DNA of 64,000 nucleotides, taken from the NCBI GenBank assembly GCA_936914845.1, contig CAKZGE010000011.1:24793-88792 (forward strand). Direction: 5' to 3'. This document shows positions 34,830-45,500 of this stretch, one piece after another. The DNA comes from an uncultured Chloracidobacterium sp. GTDB taxonomy: Bacteria > Acidobacteriota > Blastocatellia > Pyrinomonadales > Pyrinomonadaceae. The translations under genes were made by a program, and so were the position numbers. The first letter of the stretch is position 1. Each line of letters starts with the position of its first letter. The notes under the pieces are model-generated. The model did not search any database and was not told the origin of the DNA. It saw only the letters and a program-made list of their open reading frames with translations.

Positions 34830-36386
34830 TTAGCTCGCGTCCAGCCTTTCTTCGATATTGTGTCGCTTGATCATACCGTAAAGCCGCGGTCGATAAAGCC
34901 CGAGCAGATTTGCCGCAGCCTGCTTGTTGCCGTTGGTCCGTTTGAGAGCCGCTAAAACTATTCCGCTTTCTACATCTTCGAAAATGTCTTTCGTTTCAGC
35001 ACCTTCGTCCCGTTCCGGTATGTTTTGAACGATATATTCACCGATCTTTTCAAACATTTCCGGCCCATCCGTCGGAAAAGCACTCACTACGGCCGAAGAT
35101 ACCGCCGCGGCCGCGGTTCCGCCGCCGATCGGTGCCGCACTGGCCGCCATGTCGAAATACCGCGTTGAAGCCGGCGTCGTTTCTGCATCGGCATCGATAT
35201 TCAGCCGATCGATCTGATTTCCTTTGCTCAGTAGTACAGCTCTTTCGATCGCATGCTGCAGTTCCCGCACGTTGCCCCGCCAATTGTAATTGAGCATTTG
35301 GTTATAGGCACCTTGCGTGAATTCGGCATCCGTCCGGTTATATTTTTCCGCGTATTCTTTCAAAAAATGTTCGGCCAGCATCGGCACGTCGTCCATACGT
35401 TCCCGCAGCGGAGGAATATTTATTTCGATCGTGTTGATGCGATAATAAAGATCTTCGCGAAGCAGCCCTTCTTGAATAGCCTCGAACGGCGTTCGATTTG
35501 TGGAACATATCAGACGAAAATCAGCTTCTTGCGGCCGATCGCTGCCAACCCGGTAATAGACTTTTTCCTGAAGCACTCGGAGAAGCTTGGGTTGCAGGTC
35601 GATAGGCATTTCGCCGATCTCGTCAAGCAGAAGGCTGCCGCCGGCCGCCTGCCCGATAAATCCGGTCTTGTCCGAATGGGCACCGGTGAAAGAACCTTTA
35701 ACATGGCCGAAAAGCTGGGATTCAATAAGATCCTTTGGCAGAGCCGAGCAATTTACCTTGATAAAAGGCTTATTCTTGCGGTGGCTTTTGAAATGAACGG
35801 CGTTGGCAATAACCTCTTTCCCGACGCCTGATTCACCTAGTATAAGAATATTTGCGTCTGATTCGGCCACATTTTCGATGATCTCGTAAATGTTCTGCAT
35901 CGGCTTTGCCCCGCCGATGATGCCTTGGTACGAATTCGTACTGGAAAGCGTCTTTTTCAGACGTTCGATCTCAGCAGCCTGTTCGGCGTTGATCTGCGAC
36001 TGGCTCCGGGCTTCCATTGCATTCCGAATGGCAACGAACAGTTTCTCCGGATCGCTCGTCTTAACTATGTAATCACGCGCACCGAGTTTGATCGCTTCTA
36101 CTGCACGCTCGGTCGAATCGTCACCCGTGACCATGATTATTTCGATGCCGGGCCACATTTCCTTGCATTGGCGAACCATTTCGATACCGCTGATATCAGG
36201 AAGATTAAGGTCCGTTAACAAAATATCGAATTCCTGTTTACGCGCCTCCGTCAGCCCCTTAGTTCCGGTGTTCGCGGTCGTCACGTCAAACCCCTCGGCC
36301 TTCAGCTGATAACTTAGCAGCTCCAACGTGATCTCATCATCATCGATCACCAAAGCCATCTTTTTGTCGCTCGTTTTGTTGGGCAT
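34830..36386 (-). CDS. NtrC-family sigma-54-dependent response regulator
   Basis: About 518 residues from the ATG at 36386. A receiver domain comes first (VIDDDEITLE and LLTDLNLPDISG, with the phosphorylated Asp). Next is the AAA+ domain, with Walker A GESGVGKE and the sigma-54 contact loop GSFTGA in place of the usual GAFTGA. Walker B LLLDEIGEMP and the WRGNVREL block follow. A Fis-type helix-turn-helix (AANLLGLYRPRLYGMIKRH) closes the protein. An Ala-rich linker separates the last two. It activates sigma-54 promoters on phosphorylation. No kinase is cotranscribed; the hybrid kinase at 37181 is divergent and could be related. The longer frame to 36464 is unsupported. Confidence 0.93.
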   Translation of the reverse strand: MPNKTSDKKMALVIDDDEITLELLSYQLKAEGFDVTTANTGTKGLTEARKQEFDILLTDLNLPDISGIEMVRQCKEMWPGIEIIMVTGDDSTERAVEAIKLGARDYIVKTSDPEKLFVAIRNAMEARSQSQINAEQAAEIERLKKTLSSTNSYQGIIGGAKPMQNIYEIIENVAESDANILILGESGVGKEVIANAVHFKSHRKNKPFIKVNCSALPKDLIESQLFGHVKGSFTGAHSDKTGFIGQAAGGSLLLDEIGEMPIDLQPKLLRVLQEKVYYRVGSDRPQEADFRLICSTNRTPFEAIQEGLLREDLYYRINTIEINIPPLRERMDDVPMLAEHFLKEYAEKYNRTDAEFTQGAYNQMLNYNWRGNVRELQHAIERAVLLSKGNQIDRLNIDADAETTPASTRYFDMAASAAPIGGGTAAAAVSSAVVSAFPTDGPEMFEKIGEYIVQNIPERDEGAETKDIFEDVESGIVLAALKRTNGNKQAAANLLGLYRPRLYGMIKRHNIEERLDAS

Positions 36387-36478
36387 AAGATTGTCGGTCT
36401 TTTCGGGTAAAATTAAACTCCTTGGGGTAATTGTATCAAAATAGGACAGTAGGAGCATGTCCAAAGTCTATGGGCCGC

Positions 36479-36934
36479 TTAGCGTAATCTGCGTCCAAGG
36501 GCGAGACCGAAGATTATACCCACCGCAGCCGCAATGCCAATGCTGACAGCCGGCTTTCTCACGATCCCATCGCGCACCTGTTGGGTCGCTTCGCTGATAT
36601 CGAAATTTTGCACATATTCCGAACCTCGTTCTAAGGCATCTCCCGTGCGGTGTCCGAAAGCGTTCACTTTGCCGATGGTGCTTTGGGCATATTCGTGGAG
36701 CCGATCTGCCCCGCCATTCAATGCATCTTGAGCGGAATCCGATTTTTCGTGAACCTTTTCGGCCGCACTATGTAAATTGGTCGCGACGGCATCTTTTACC
36801 GCAACGGAACCTTGCTCCAACCGTTCGTTGATCGGCCGCATTTCATGGATCTTTTCTGAAGCCCGGTTGATAAGTTCTTTTCCATCCTGAACCAGATCGT
36901 TTACGGTTTGCTTCGCTGTTGCTGAGTTATTCAT
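36479..36934 (-). CDS. DUF883/ElaB-like membrane-anchored protein
   Basis: About 151 residues from the ATG at 36934, which has GGAGG eight to twelve bases upstream. Long amphipathic helices (DLVQDGKELINRASEKIHEM) are followed by a single carboxy-terminal membrane helix and basic end (AVSIGIAAAVGIIFGLALGRRLR). This is the architecture of ElaB/YqjD-type proteins that tether ribosomes or other partners to the inner membrane in stationary phase. Homology is inferred from architecture only. Confidence 0.7.
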   Translation of the reverse strand: MNNSATAKQTVNDLVQDGKELINRASEKIHEMRPINERLEQGSVAVKDAVATNLHSAAEKVHEKSDSAQDALNGGADRLHEYAQSTIGKVNAFGHRTGDALERGSEYVQNFDISEATQQVRDGIVRKPAVSIGIAAAVGIIFGLALGRRLR

Positions 36935-37180
36935 AAAAATTTTCCTCCGAGATTTGATAACGCTCATGGATATTGCAACGCGCGTGCCACGCGATGCGAA
37001 CTATTGCATTAAAAGGGGTTTATGCCTGCTCGAAGATCTTCGTTGGCCAATCCTCCATCAGTTTATGTATGATTACAGTACACATTTGGTGGGCGTTTAG
37101 AAGAACGGGCGGCCGGTTTACTGATGAACGCCTCTCCGGCATTCCTATTTAGCGGTTTTCTGCTAATATATCTTTACAAT

Positions 37181-39172
37181 ATGGACATCAGCGTTGACCG
37201 CCGACGCTCCGAGCGGTTTGAACATTTCGCATCCGATCAAAATCTAGCCCCTGTCTTCGAAAACGTTTTCGACCTTTACGGAACGCTCGACGACGAAGGC
37301 CGGATCATATATTTGACCGGAAGCATCTTTCATGCGACAAATACCAACCCTGACCTTTTAAAGGGGCAGCAGTTTTCGGAAACGGTATTTTGGCAATCTT
37401 CCGAAAACACGCCGCGGATCATTGAATCAGCCTTAGATAAAGCCTCGGGGGGCGAGAACGAACGGTTGTTGATCGATTTCCGCGTCAGCGCAGACCGCAA
37501 GATCCCCATCGAACTGCATTTGCAGAAGGTTGAAGCGGCTTCCGGCGAGCGTTCGATCTTTGTTTGTGCCCGCGAACTTCCCGCTTATACGCTTTCGGCA
37601 GCAAATGAGATCGCGGAAAGCGAACAGTTGCTCAGCGCGGCCGAGAATGCAGAGATCGGCCTTTGGTATTGGAGCTACCGCGAAAATCGGATTCTGGCAA
37701 CACCGCGATGCAACGACCTTTTTGAACTTCCGGCGCACGAACAGACCACCTATGAAAAGTTCCGCTCCGTGATCCATCCGGATGATCGTGATTTTGTGGA
37801 CGATTTTCTCAGCCATTCGCGGATCGAAGGCACTAAATACGAAGAAGAGTTCAGAGTGGTCTATTCCGACGGAACCATCGAATGGTTGTGTGCCGAAGGC
37901 AAGTCCTTTTTGGACGATGACGGAAATCCCCACCGTATGCTTGGGGTCGTCCGAAAGATCACGGAGCAGAAACATTCTGCCCAAGAATTGGAGAAGGTCT
38001 ATGACCGTGAACGAAAAGCCCTCGATACGGCGGTCGAGGCTAACCGGGCAATGGATTTCTTCTTGGCGTTCGTTTCACACGAACTTCGTACGCCGCTGAA
38101 TGCGATCCTAGGTTGGTCGAAGATACTTTTGACCAAAGAGGTAGATGGGCATACTCTGCGGACGGCACTCGAAACAATTGAGCGAAGTGCAAAATTTCAA
38201 ACAAAACTGATCAATGATATGGTCGATTCGTCGCGTGTTGCCTCCGGTAAGATCCGGCTGGAATATCGGCCGACCAATCTTTTTTATATCGTCAAAAATG
38301 CTTTCGAAGCCCATAAGCCGGCGGCAGACGCCCGTAATATAAAATTCGAATTTTCAGCCAGCGACTCAGCCGTCAACGTTTTTGGAGATGCCAATCGTCT
38401 GCAGCAGGTTTTCGGCAATCTGATATCAAACGCCATCAAATTTACGGACGACGGCGGCGAGGTGCTGATCGACCTGCAAACCAACGGCGAGGCGGTATCG
38501 GTTCGCATCAGCGATAATGGCCGCGGCATCAGCGCAACTGAGCTGCCGAATATCTTTCGCCAGTTCTACCAGGGCGATAAGGACCAGGCCTCGGCCCATC
38601 GCACACTCGGCCTCGGGCTGTCGATCGCGAAGATACTCGTCAGTAAACACGGCGGCAGCATCACTGCCGAAAGTGCCGGTTTGGGCCAGGGTTCGCGATT
38701 CACCGTAGCTTTGCCGATCAGCAACGAAGAACAGGCAGCTGCGCCCGAGGCGGTGCGGCCTGCATATCCGGTCCGCGGCCAACTGGACGGTTTAACGATA
38801 TTGATCGTCGAGGACGATGACGACTCGCGGGAAGTCCTTCAACTCGTGCTCGAACAAAGCGGGGCAGATGTCACGAGCTGCAATTCTGCTCGTGCGGCAA
38901 TGCATGCGCTGACCGGACCGGGCGGTAAAGTGCCGGATCTGATGATATCCGATATAGCTATGCCGGATGAGGACGGATATTCGCTTATCAGCACGATCCG
39001 CAAGCTGCCGGCGGAGGCGGGCGGCAATATTCCGGCGATCGCTCTTTCGGCATTTGCTACCGAACAAAGTCGGCAAAGGGCATTGGAATCAGGATTTAAC
39101 CGTTATGCGACGAAGCCTTTCGAACCCGACAGCCTGATCCGCGAAGCCCGCGAATTGACCGACCGCCAATGA
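37181..39172 (+). CDS. Hybrid sensor histidine kinase/response regulator with PAS domains
   Basis: A cytoplasmic signalling protein of about 663 residues. Two PAS-like domains (numbered from an upstream ATG at 37124, residues about 40-150 and 165-285; the second ends EWLCAEGKSFLDDDG...GVVRKITEQK) lead into HisKA with the phosphorylated His319 of FVSHELRTPLNAILGW. HATPase_c follows (NLISNAIKFT, ISDNGRGIS, LGLGLSIAK), then a receiver domain (LIVEDDDDSRE, MISDIAMPDEDGY, ATKPFEP). A promoter-like TAATAT lies just before 37181, so the hydrophobic 19-residue extension from 37124 is doubtful. Signal and output are unknown. Confidence 0.92.
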   Translation: MDISVDRRRSERFEHFASDQNLAPVFENVFDLYGTLDDEGRIIYLTGSIFHATNTNPDLLKGQQFSETVFWQSSENTPRIIESALDKASGGENERLLIDFRVSADRKIPIELHLQKVEAASGERSIFVCARELPAYTLSAANEIAESEQLLSAAENAEIGLWYWSYRENRILATPRCNDLFELPAHEQTTYEKFRSVIHPDDRDFVDDFLSHSRIEGTKYEEEFRVVYSDGTIEWLCAEGKSFLDDDGNPHRMLGVVRKITEQKHSAQELEKVYDRERKALDTAVEANRAMDFFLAFVSHELRTPLNAILGWSKILLTKEVDGHTLRTALETIERSAKFQTKLINDMVDSSRVASGKIRLEYRPTNLFYIVKNAFEAHKPAADARNIKFEFSASDSAVNVFGDANRLQQVFGNLISNAIKFTDDGGEVLIDLQTNGEAVSVRISDNGRGISATELPNIFRQFYQGDKDQASAHRTLGLGLSIAKILVSKHGGSITAESAGLGQGSRFTVALPISNEEQAAAPEAVRPAYPVRGQLDGLTILIVEDDDDSREVLQLVLEQSGADVTSCNSARAAMHALTGPGGKVPDLMISDIAMPDEDGYSLISTIRKLPAEAGGNIPAIALSAFATEQSRQRALESGFNRYATKPFEPDSLIREARELTDRQ

Positions 39173-40522
39173 TCAAGCTTGTTTGATCCATTTCCAGACT
39201 TCGGGAATGGTCGAACGTTTTCCGTACATCAGCATTCCGACCCGATAGACCCTGGAAGCAAGCCAGATCAATCCGGCGATAGCGAGTCCATTCAGCAAAA
39301 AGGCCAACAAGATCTGCCAAACGGGCGGCGTTTCCGCCAGGATGCGCACCGGCATCGTGATCGGGGCAAAGAAAGGTGCAATAGAGACCCAGAACGAAAG
39401 CGTCGAATTCGGATCGCGAATGACAGCAAAACTAAGGTAAAAACCAACGAGGAGCAGCATGATAGGCGGAAATGCGAATTGCCCGCCTTCCTGAACGGTC
39501 GTGACCATTGCTCCGATCAGCGCAAAAATAGCCGCATAGCTGAAAAATCCGAGCAGAAAAAAGACGAGAAAATAAAAGAGCATGAGCGGTGTGATCGGCG
39601 GTATCGACCCCATCATGTCCATCGTATATGCCTGATACGCAAGGAAAGCGCCCAAGATCGCTGCCGAAACGACCCAAATGGTCAGCTGTGTAAGACCGGC
39701 CAGGCCGACGCCGACGAGCTTGCCCATCATCAATTGGAAAGGCCGCGCCGACGAAAACAGCACTTCCGCGATCCGCGTCTCTTTTTCTTCGACGACCGCA
39801 CCCATTATCGCCTGCCCGTAGATCGCCAGCGTTATGTAGATCATCAACCCGATAATGAAAGCAGCAGCCATGACACCGGACGTGTCTTTTTCGGCACCCT
39901 TGTCGTCTATTCCCTTAGAATCAAAATTGACCTTCTGTCCGATGTGCTGAAGTCGTGATTCGTCAATGTTGGCGTCCGCCAAACGCTGAGACCGCACCGC
40001 GTTATTTAAAGCGTCGCGAAATGCGCTTTCGGCAACGATATCGCCCGAACGGCGCGAACGAAATTCATAAGCTTCGGATAGATCCTCAATATTTGCGGGC
40101 ACGATCAAATATGCATCGGCTTCGCCGGCGGCCACCCGGGCATTCAGCAAAGAGCCAAGCTCAGAACGGCTGCGGCCCTCCACCGGAAATTCGCTGATTA
40201 TGAACGATTGCGGCACAGGCAGGGCCGAGATGTCGTCGCTGCCCGGTCGCGAACGTGCAGCCTCTGCCGCATCGGCCGCTCTCTGCCGGGCAACTTCCAA
40301 TGAACGTTCGGCGGACAATTCGCGTGAAAGCCGGGCAGCGATCTTTCCGGAGGGGTCGGCGACCAGAACCCGTGTCGGTTCACCGCGCATCGAAAATATC
40401 AATGCCGGTACGAACGCAAACGCCAAAAAAATGAGCGGTAAAAGAAATGTGCCGACCAGAAACGACCATTTAAATATGATCTTTCTATATTCAAAATTAA
40501 CAATGGCCAAAAATTTCTTCAT
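39173..40522 (-). CDS. ABC-2 type transporter permease (NatB-like)
   Basis: A 449-residue membrane protein. It has a first helix (FLVGTFLLPLIFLAFAFVPAL), a large extracytoplasmic domain (about 50-220) and five helices in the second half, including VVEEKETRIAEVLFSSARPFQLMMGKLVGVG, the ABC-2 coupling signature. The layout matches NatB and other exporters of sodium, drugs or peptides. Its ATG overlaps the stop of the ATPase gene (ATGA), so the two are translationally coupled. Confidence 0.9.
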   Translation of the reverse strand: MKKFLAIVNFEYRKIIFKWSFLVGTFLLPLIFLAFAFVPALIFSMRGEPTRVLVADPSGKIAARLSRELSAERSLEVARQRAADAAEAARSRPGSDDISALPVPQSFIISEFPVEGRSRSELGSLLNARVAAGEADAYLIVPANIEDLSEAYEFRSRRSGDIVAESAFRDALNNAVRSQRLADANIDESRLQHIGQKVNFDSKGIDDKGAEKDTSGVMAAAFIIGLMIYITLAIYGQAIMGAVVEEKETRIAEVLFSSARPFQLMMGKLVGVGLAGLTQLTIWVVSAAILGAFLAYQAYTMDMMGSIPPITPLMLFYFLVFFLLGFFSYAAIFALIGAMVTTVQEGGQFAFPPIMLLLVGFYLSFAVIRDPNSTLSFWVSIAPFFAPITMPVRILAETPPVWQILLAFLLNGLAIAGLIWLASRVYRVGMLMYGKRSTIPEVWKWIKQA

Positions 40523-41442
40523 TTTGCTTCCCCGCTCGCACGCACCTGGTCGATAAAGATGTCATTCAACCTCGGCTGCATCTCAACGAATTGATGAACC
40601 GCAGCACCGCTTTCAACCAATTTGCGGAGAAATTTCTGAGCCTCGGCCCCATCCGCGAGTTCGATCAACGTCTCATCTGCATTTTGCACCAGATTTTTGA
40701 CGAGTACCGGATCATTCAACACTTCGTCACCGCCTTCGACCCGAAGGCTCAACAATCTCTTTCCGAATTTCTCTTTCACCTCGCGAATGCTGCCGTCCAG
40801 CACTTTATGAGATCGGTTGATAAGCAAGATATCATGACAAAGCCGTTCTGCAGTCTCCATCAGATGTGTTGAAAAGATGATCGTCTTGTTCTGCTTCTTG
40901 ATCTCGTCCAGCACATCTATCATAAATTCGACGTTGATCGGATCGAGGCCGGAAAATGGTTCATCAAGGATCAAAAGATCGGGATCATGCAGAACAGTTG
41001 AAATGAACTGGATCTTCTGCTGCATTCCTTTTGATAGATCGGTGGTCTTTTTCAATTTCCATTCTGAAAGTCCCATGCGGCCGAGCCAATGGTCGATCCG
41101 TCGATCCGCGTCAGCCTTGTCAACACCCTTGAGCGCGGCAAAATAGCGAAGCTGGTCCAATACCTTCAGCTTTTTATACAGCCCGCGTTCCTCCGGCAGA
41201 TAGCCGATACGGTTTTGCGTAGCGGAAGAGACCTTTTGCCCCAGCAGTTCGATCGAGCCGGTATCGGGCATGGTGATACCGACGATCATCCTGATGGTCG
41301 TGGTCTTGCCCGCTCCGTTCGGCCCAAGAAAGCCGAAAACCCGGCCGGTGCTGACATTAAAGCTGAGATCATCTACCGCGTGAAAATCGCCAAAGCTTTT
41401 AGAGATATTTTGGACGCGAAGCGTTATACTGGGCTGGCTCAT
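40519..41442 (-). CDS. ABC transporter ATP-binding protein (NatA-like)
   Basis: The ATPase of 307 residues that powers the adjacent permease. Walker A is GPNGAGKTTT near residue 39, the Q-loop lies in IGYLPEERGLYKKL, the signature is LSKGMQQK, Walker B is LLILDEPFSGLDP, and the switch histidine is in IIFSTHLMETAE. A carboxy-terminal extension of about 90 residues (LLSLRVEGGDEVLND...) is typical of NatA-type exporters. First gene of the two-gene unit. Confidence 0.93.
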   Translation of the reverse strand: MSQPSITLRVQNISKSFGDFHAVDDLSFNVSTGRVFGFLGPNGAGKTTTIRMIVGITMPDTGSIELLGQKVSSATQNRIGYLPEERGLYKKLKVLDQLRYFAALKGVDKADADRRIDHWLGRMGLSEWKLKKTTDLSKGMQQKIQFISTVLHDPDLLILDEPFSGLDPINVEFMIDVLDEIKKQNKTIIFSTHLMETAERLCHDILLINRSHKVLDGSIREVKEKFGKRLLSLRVEGGDEVLNDPVLVKNLVQNADETLIELADGAEAQKFLRKLVESGAAVHQFVEMQPRLNDIFIDQVRASGEAK

Positions 41443-41501
41443 AAGGTGATGCTTTAGGTTACCATATTGTGCTATAGTTTCTTGAATTTACAAGGATCGC
41501 A

Positions 41502-42524
41502 ATGGAGATTTTCGTTTACCGAAGCGGCGCGGAAAATGTCGAAGACGGCTTTTCCGCCGATGAATTGCCCGCATTGCTGGCAGATAAAACAAATGTGGTG
41601 TGGGTGGACCTTTTAGGCGAAAGGCCGGAGCAGATCGAAGAAGCCCGCCTCGTTCTATTGAACATCTTTAAGTTTCACCCATTGACGGTCGAAGATTGCA
41701 TCGAAACCCGCAACCTGCCGAAGGTCGAGGGCTTCCCGAATTATATCTATTTCATCACTCACGGCATCTATTCGGAAAAGACTTCGGCCGTCAATTTTGA
41801 AACCAAAGAGCTTGATGGATATCTCGGCGATAATTTCGTCGTCACCTTTCACACACACCGCTTTCGCAGCATCAAGAACGTCAAGCAGCAGGTGCGTTCG
41901 AGCACTTTTTCATGTCAGCGCGGAGCCGCCTACCTGCTGCATCAGATACTAGATAATGTGGTTGACTACTACATGCCGGTCGTGGACGATTTCGACGGTT
42001 CTATCTCCGAATTGGAAGAAAAGATCTTTGCCATGAAGCATAATAATAACGAAATGCTGAGCGAGATCATGAATCTGAGACGCAGCGTTTCGCGCCTTCG
42101 GCGAACGTCCGCCCGCCAGCTCGAGGTCCTTTATCGTATGTCGCACGGCGAATTTTCGCAGATACCGGAGCGCATCTTGCCTTTCTACCGCGACGTTCAC
42201 GACCACCTGCAACGCATCTCCGACCTGTCGGAAAGCTACCGTGAGCTCGTCGGCAGTCTCTTCGAGATACATTTTTCGGTGATCGCGAACCGGACGAATG
42301 ACATAATGAAAACGCTGGCGGTAATATCTTCGATCATGCTGCCGCTTTCGCTGATCGCCGGTATTTACGGAATGAACTTCGATAACATGCCGGAGCTCCG
42401 TTCGCGGAATGGCTATTTCGTCGTGCTTGGGGGAATGGCGTTTCTGACCATCATCCTGCTGCTATATTTCAAACATCGAGGCTGGATATTTCAAAGGGAC
42501 ATTGACCTGCCTAAAGAAGAATAA
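41502..42524 (+). CDS. corA: CorA-family magnesium/cobalt transporter
   Basis: A 340-residue subunit of the pentameric CorA channel. A large cytoplasmic domain (VWVDLLGERPEQIEEA, TVEDCIETRNLPKVE) precedes the long stalk helix and two carboxy-terminal membrane helices. The selectivity motif GMN is seen in IYGMNFDNMPEL, and the basic end FKHRGWIFQRDI is typical. AAGGA lies nearby upstream of the ATG. Zinc or cobalt transport is possible as for other members. Confidence 0.93.
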   Translation: MEIFVYRSGAENVEDGFSADELPALLADKTNVVWVDLLGERPEQIEEARLVLLNIFKFHPLTVEDCIETRNLPKVEGFPNYIYFITHGIYSEKTSAVNFETKELDGYLGDNFVVTFHTHRFRSIKNVKQQVRSSTFSCQRGAAYLLHQILDNVVDYYMPVVDDFDGSISELEEKIFAMKHNNNEMLSEIMNLRRSVSRLRRTSARQLEVLYRMSHGEFSQIPERILPFYRDVHDHLQRISDLSESYRELVGSLFEIHFSVIANRTNDIMKTLAVISSIMLPLSLIAGIYGMNFDNMPELRSRNGYFVVLGGMAFLTIILLLYFKHRGWIFQRDIDLPKEE

Positions 42525-42552
42525 AAAAAGACGGGCCCGAAAAAAGCCCGCC
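42523..42552. terminator. Terminator between corA and the Oar-like receptor gene
   Basis: CGGGC (42532-42536) pairs with GCCCG (42546-42550). On the minus strand a run of seven T follows, a good terminator for the receptor gene. On the plus strand TTCATTT follows, weaker, for corA. Confidence 0.7.
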
Positions 42553-42585
42553 TTCATTTCCCCTTGTTCTGATCCGCCTAGATGA

Positions 42586-45500
42586 CTAAAAGACGAATCT
42601 TGCCCCGAACTGGAACGACCGTGGGCCGCCCGTTCCGAAGACGCTGTTAGAACGCTGTGAAGGACGAAGAGTCGTTATGTCGCTGACCGGAGTTCCCTCC
42701 ACCGCCAAAACGAGGTCATTGACATTGGTCAAATTCGCCACATTGAAGATGTTAAAGCCTTCGCCGATCAGCTGCAGCCGATATTTCTCGCCAAAATTGA
42801 ACGTCTTTGTCAGACGCACGTCTTGCGAGATCACCGAATCACTGCCGATCTGCGTGTCAGACGGCAGTTCTGCCAAGCGAGCAAGCGGAGTCCCAAACGG
42901 ATCTTCGCCGCCGGCGTACTGTGCGTTGTACTGTCGGATGATCGCATTTAACTCTTCGACCGAATTGATCTTTCGTCCGATAGACCCCGGCCCGGTTCCC
43001 GGCAGATAGCTGGTAAAGGTTCCGGTTCCGCTCAGATCCGCGCTGAACGGCAGAAAGACGCTTTGCGGTGTTCCGCTGAACATTGTCGAGATCATCGAAA
43101 CCGTCCAATTTCCCAGTAGGTTTCGCTTCGCCCACGATGTCGATTTCTTGTAAAAAGGCAATTCCCAAATTCCGCTGAAAACGAATCGATGGCGTCGATC
43201 AAGCCCGGCCGGACCGAAATCCGCCCGCAAATTGTTGATGTTTGACGGCCCGCCGCTTAACCCGAGAGCATCGCCGTTGAAAGCCTTGAAGCTCGAAAGC
43301 CCGTAGCTTGCCGTGAACTGAAACCCGTTGGCAAATCGCCGGTCCAAACGCATTAACAGTCCGGAATAGGTCGAATATGCCGACGAATCGGCGTACGGCA
43401 GGGCGTATGGAAATGCATCGCCCAAAAGCGGGCCATCGACAGAATCAGCCCGGTTGATATCCCAGATCTGAACTTCGTTCAACCCCTTGCGATAGTTGTA
43501 ATCGGCCTGCAAGATCAAATTCCACGGCAATTCTCGTTGAACGCCGATCGTGTACTGCAGCGAATACGGAACCTGAAAATCGCTGGAAAAGATCGGGCCT
43601 GAAACTGCCCCGGTGCATTCAAGCGCCGTCGGCAGGTCACAGTCTGTCAACCGCGATTCCAGATCGGCCCTGATCGCCTGATAGCGCGTCAGCATCTGTG
43701 CCAGCGTTATCTGGCCTCGTGTGAAACGGCCGTCGCCGCCGATATCAGCCAGCAAAGGGCTAACGATGCCGGTTCCGACCAGAAATTGTTCAGCACCGAC
43801 CGGGCCTAAGTCTGCCCTTTCGAACAACCGAAGGTTATCGATCGTGTTGTCGTAATAGACCCCAAAACCGCCGCGAACGATCGTTTTTCCGGTTTTGAAG
43901 GGATCCCACGCAAACCCGATGCGCGGTGCCCAATTATTGTTGTCGCGTCCGGGTGCTGCCATGCCCTTGGTAAATAACGGAGCGATAACGGCCGGGCGCT
44001 CAAGGTCGTGGTTCCACAAATTGGAATCCCACCGATAAGCGACGCCGAAATTCAACGTCAGATTCGACGCCGCCTTCCACGTGTCGCCAAAATAGAACTG
44101 AATGCGGTCATTAATTGTGTCTCCGCTATCGTTAAACGGCAAATTCGGATCGCCGATGCCCATCGCAATATCCTGAACATACGCGTTCAGAAAATCTGCT
44201 TCGGTGTTGAACGGCAACGAATTGCCCTCAGAATCCGTGCTGAAAAGTCGAATGCGCCCCGGCGTGGCAAAAGTGAAATTCCCGCCGATCGAGGTGCGTT
44301 CGTAATTGCCGCCAAAATTCCATACGTGCGAACCGGCAACCCACGTCAGATCATCGCGCAATTGAAAACGCTTTTGGGTCGTCCTTTGCGGCGAGACCGC
44401 ATTGGTTCCGGAACGCCAGTCCTGTTCGGGATTCAGACGTATCTCCGGCACGCCGGTTGTGACCGGGTCGATACCGTTGATAAAGTCGCTGAAATTCACG
44501 ATCAGATTGTTGCTGATGTTTGAACTAAGAGCATAGGTCAGTCCGCCGACCACGTTGTGTGATCGATTCGTTACGATCTGATCGTTGGAACCGAAAATGC
44601 CGTTGGCACTTTCACGCGGAACGATACCTGAGCCGGCCGGAAATGGCCCGGTCGATTCATTGTCGTTGAACGAATACCGCACAAACATCGACGAGCGGTC
44701 ATTGAGGTTTAGATCCACCTTGGTCGTGAACAACTTTTCATCGAACGGATTGGCCGAGAATCCGGCGAAACCAGGTGCCCGCAGCGGGTTGTAAAGCGAT
44801 GAGCCGTCTTGGTTATTCTGCTCATAACTGGTGAAAAAGAACACTTTGTCCTTGATGATCGGCCCGCCGAGCGTTCCGCCGAATTGCTGGCGGTCAAACG
44901 GAACCCGGTCAGACCGCACCGCGGCGGGAATGCCGTGTGCCGCGTCGAGCCGGCTAAGTGCCGGAAATGCCGACAGCTTATCATCGCGGAAAAATCCGAA
45001 AGCGTTCCCCTTGAACGAATTGCCGCCCGAACGCGATACAATGTTTACCGCACCGCTGCCCGAAGCTCCTGTTGAAAGGCTGAAATTGGAGATGCCGATC
45101 TGAAATTCCTGAACGATCTCCTGAGAAAAATTCTGCACCGTCGTGCCGACCACATTATCGACGACCGAACCGCCATCGACAGTGATCTGCGTTGAACGGC
45201 CCGCTTGGCCGCCAACGGAAACTCCGGTGAAATTTGCCTTCGTTGGGTCAAATGAACCGGCATCTACTTTTTCGGTGCCCGGTTGCAGCTGAGCGAGGTC
45301 GAGGAAATTTCGGCCGTTCAGCGGCAGATTCTCGATCTGGCGCGTGTTTACGACGCCGGAAACGGTGTTGTCGCTCCGCTCGATCTGAGCTTCGGACGAA
45401 GACGTGACGGTAACCGTCTCTTCCGCACCGCCGACTTCGAGAGCCACATCGACCGCCGCGATCTGCCCGACCTGGACACGAATGTCTTCGACGACCGATT

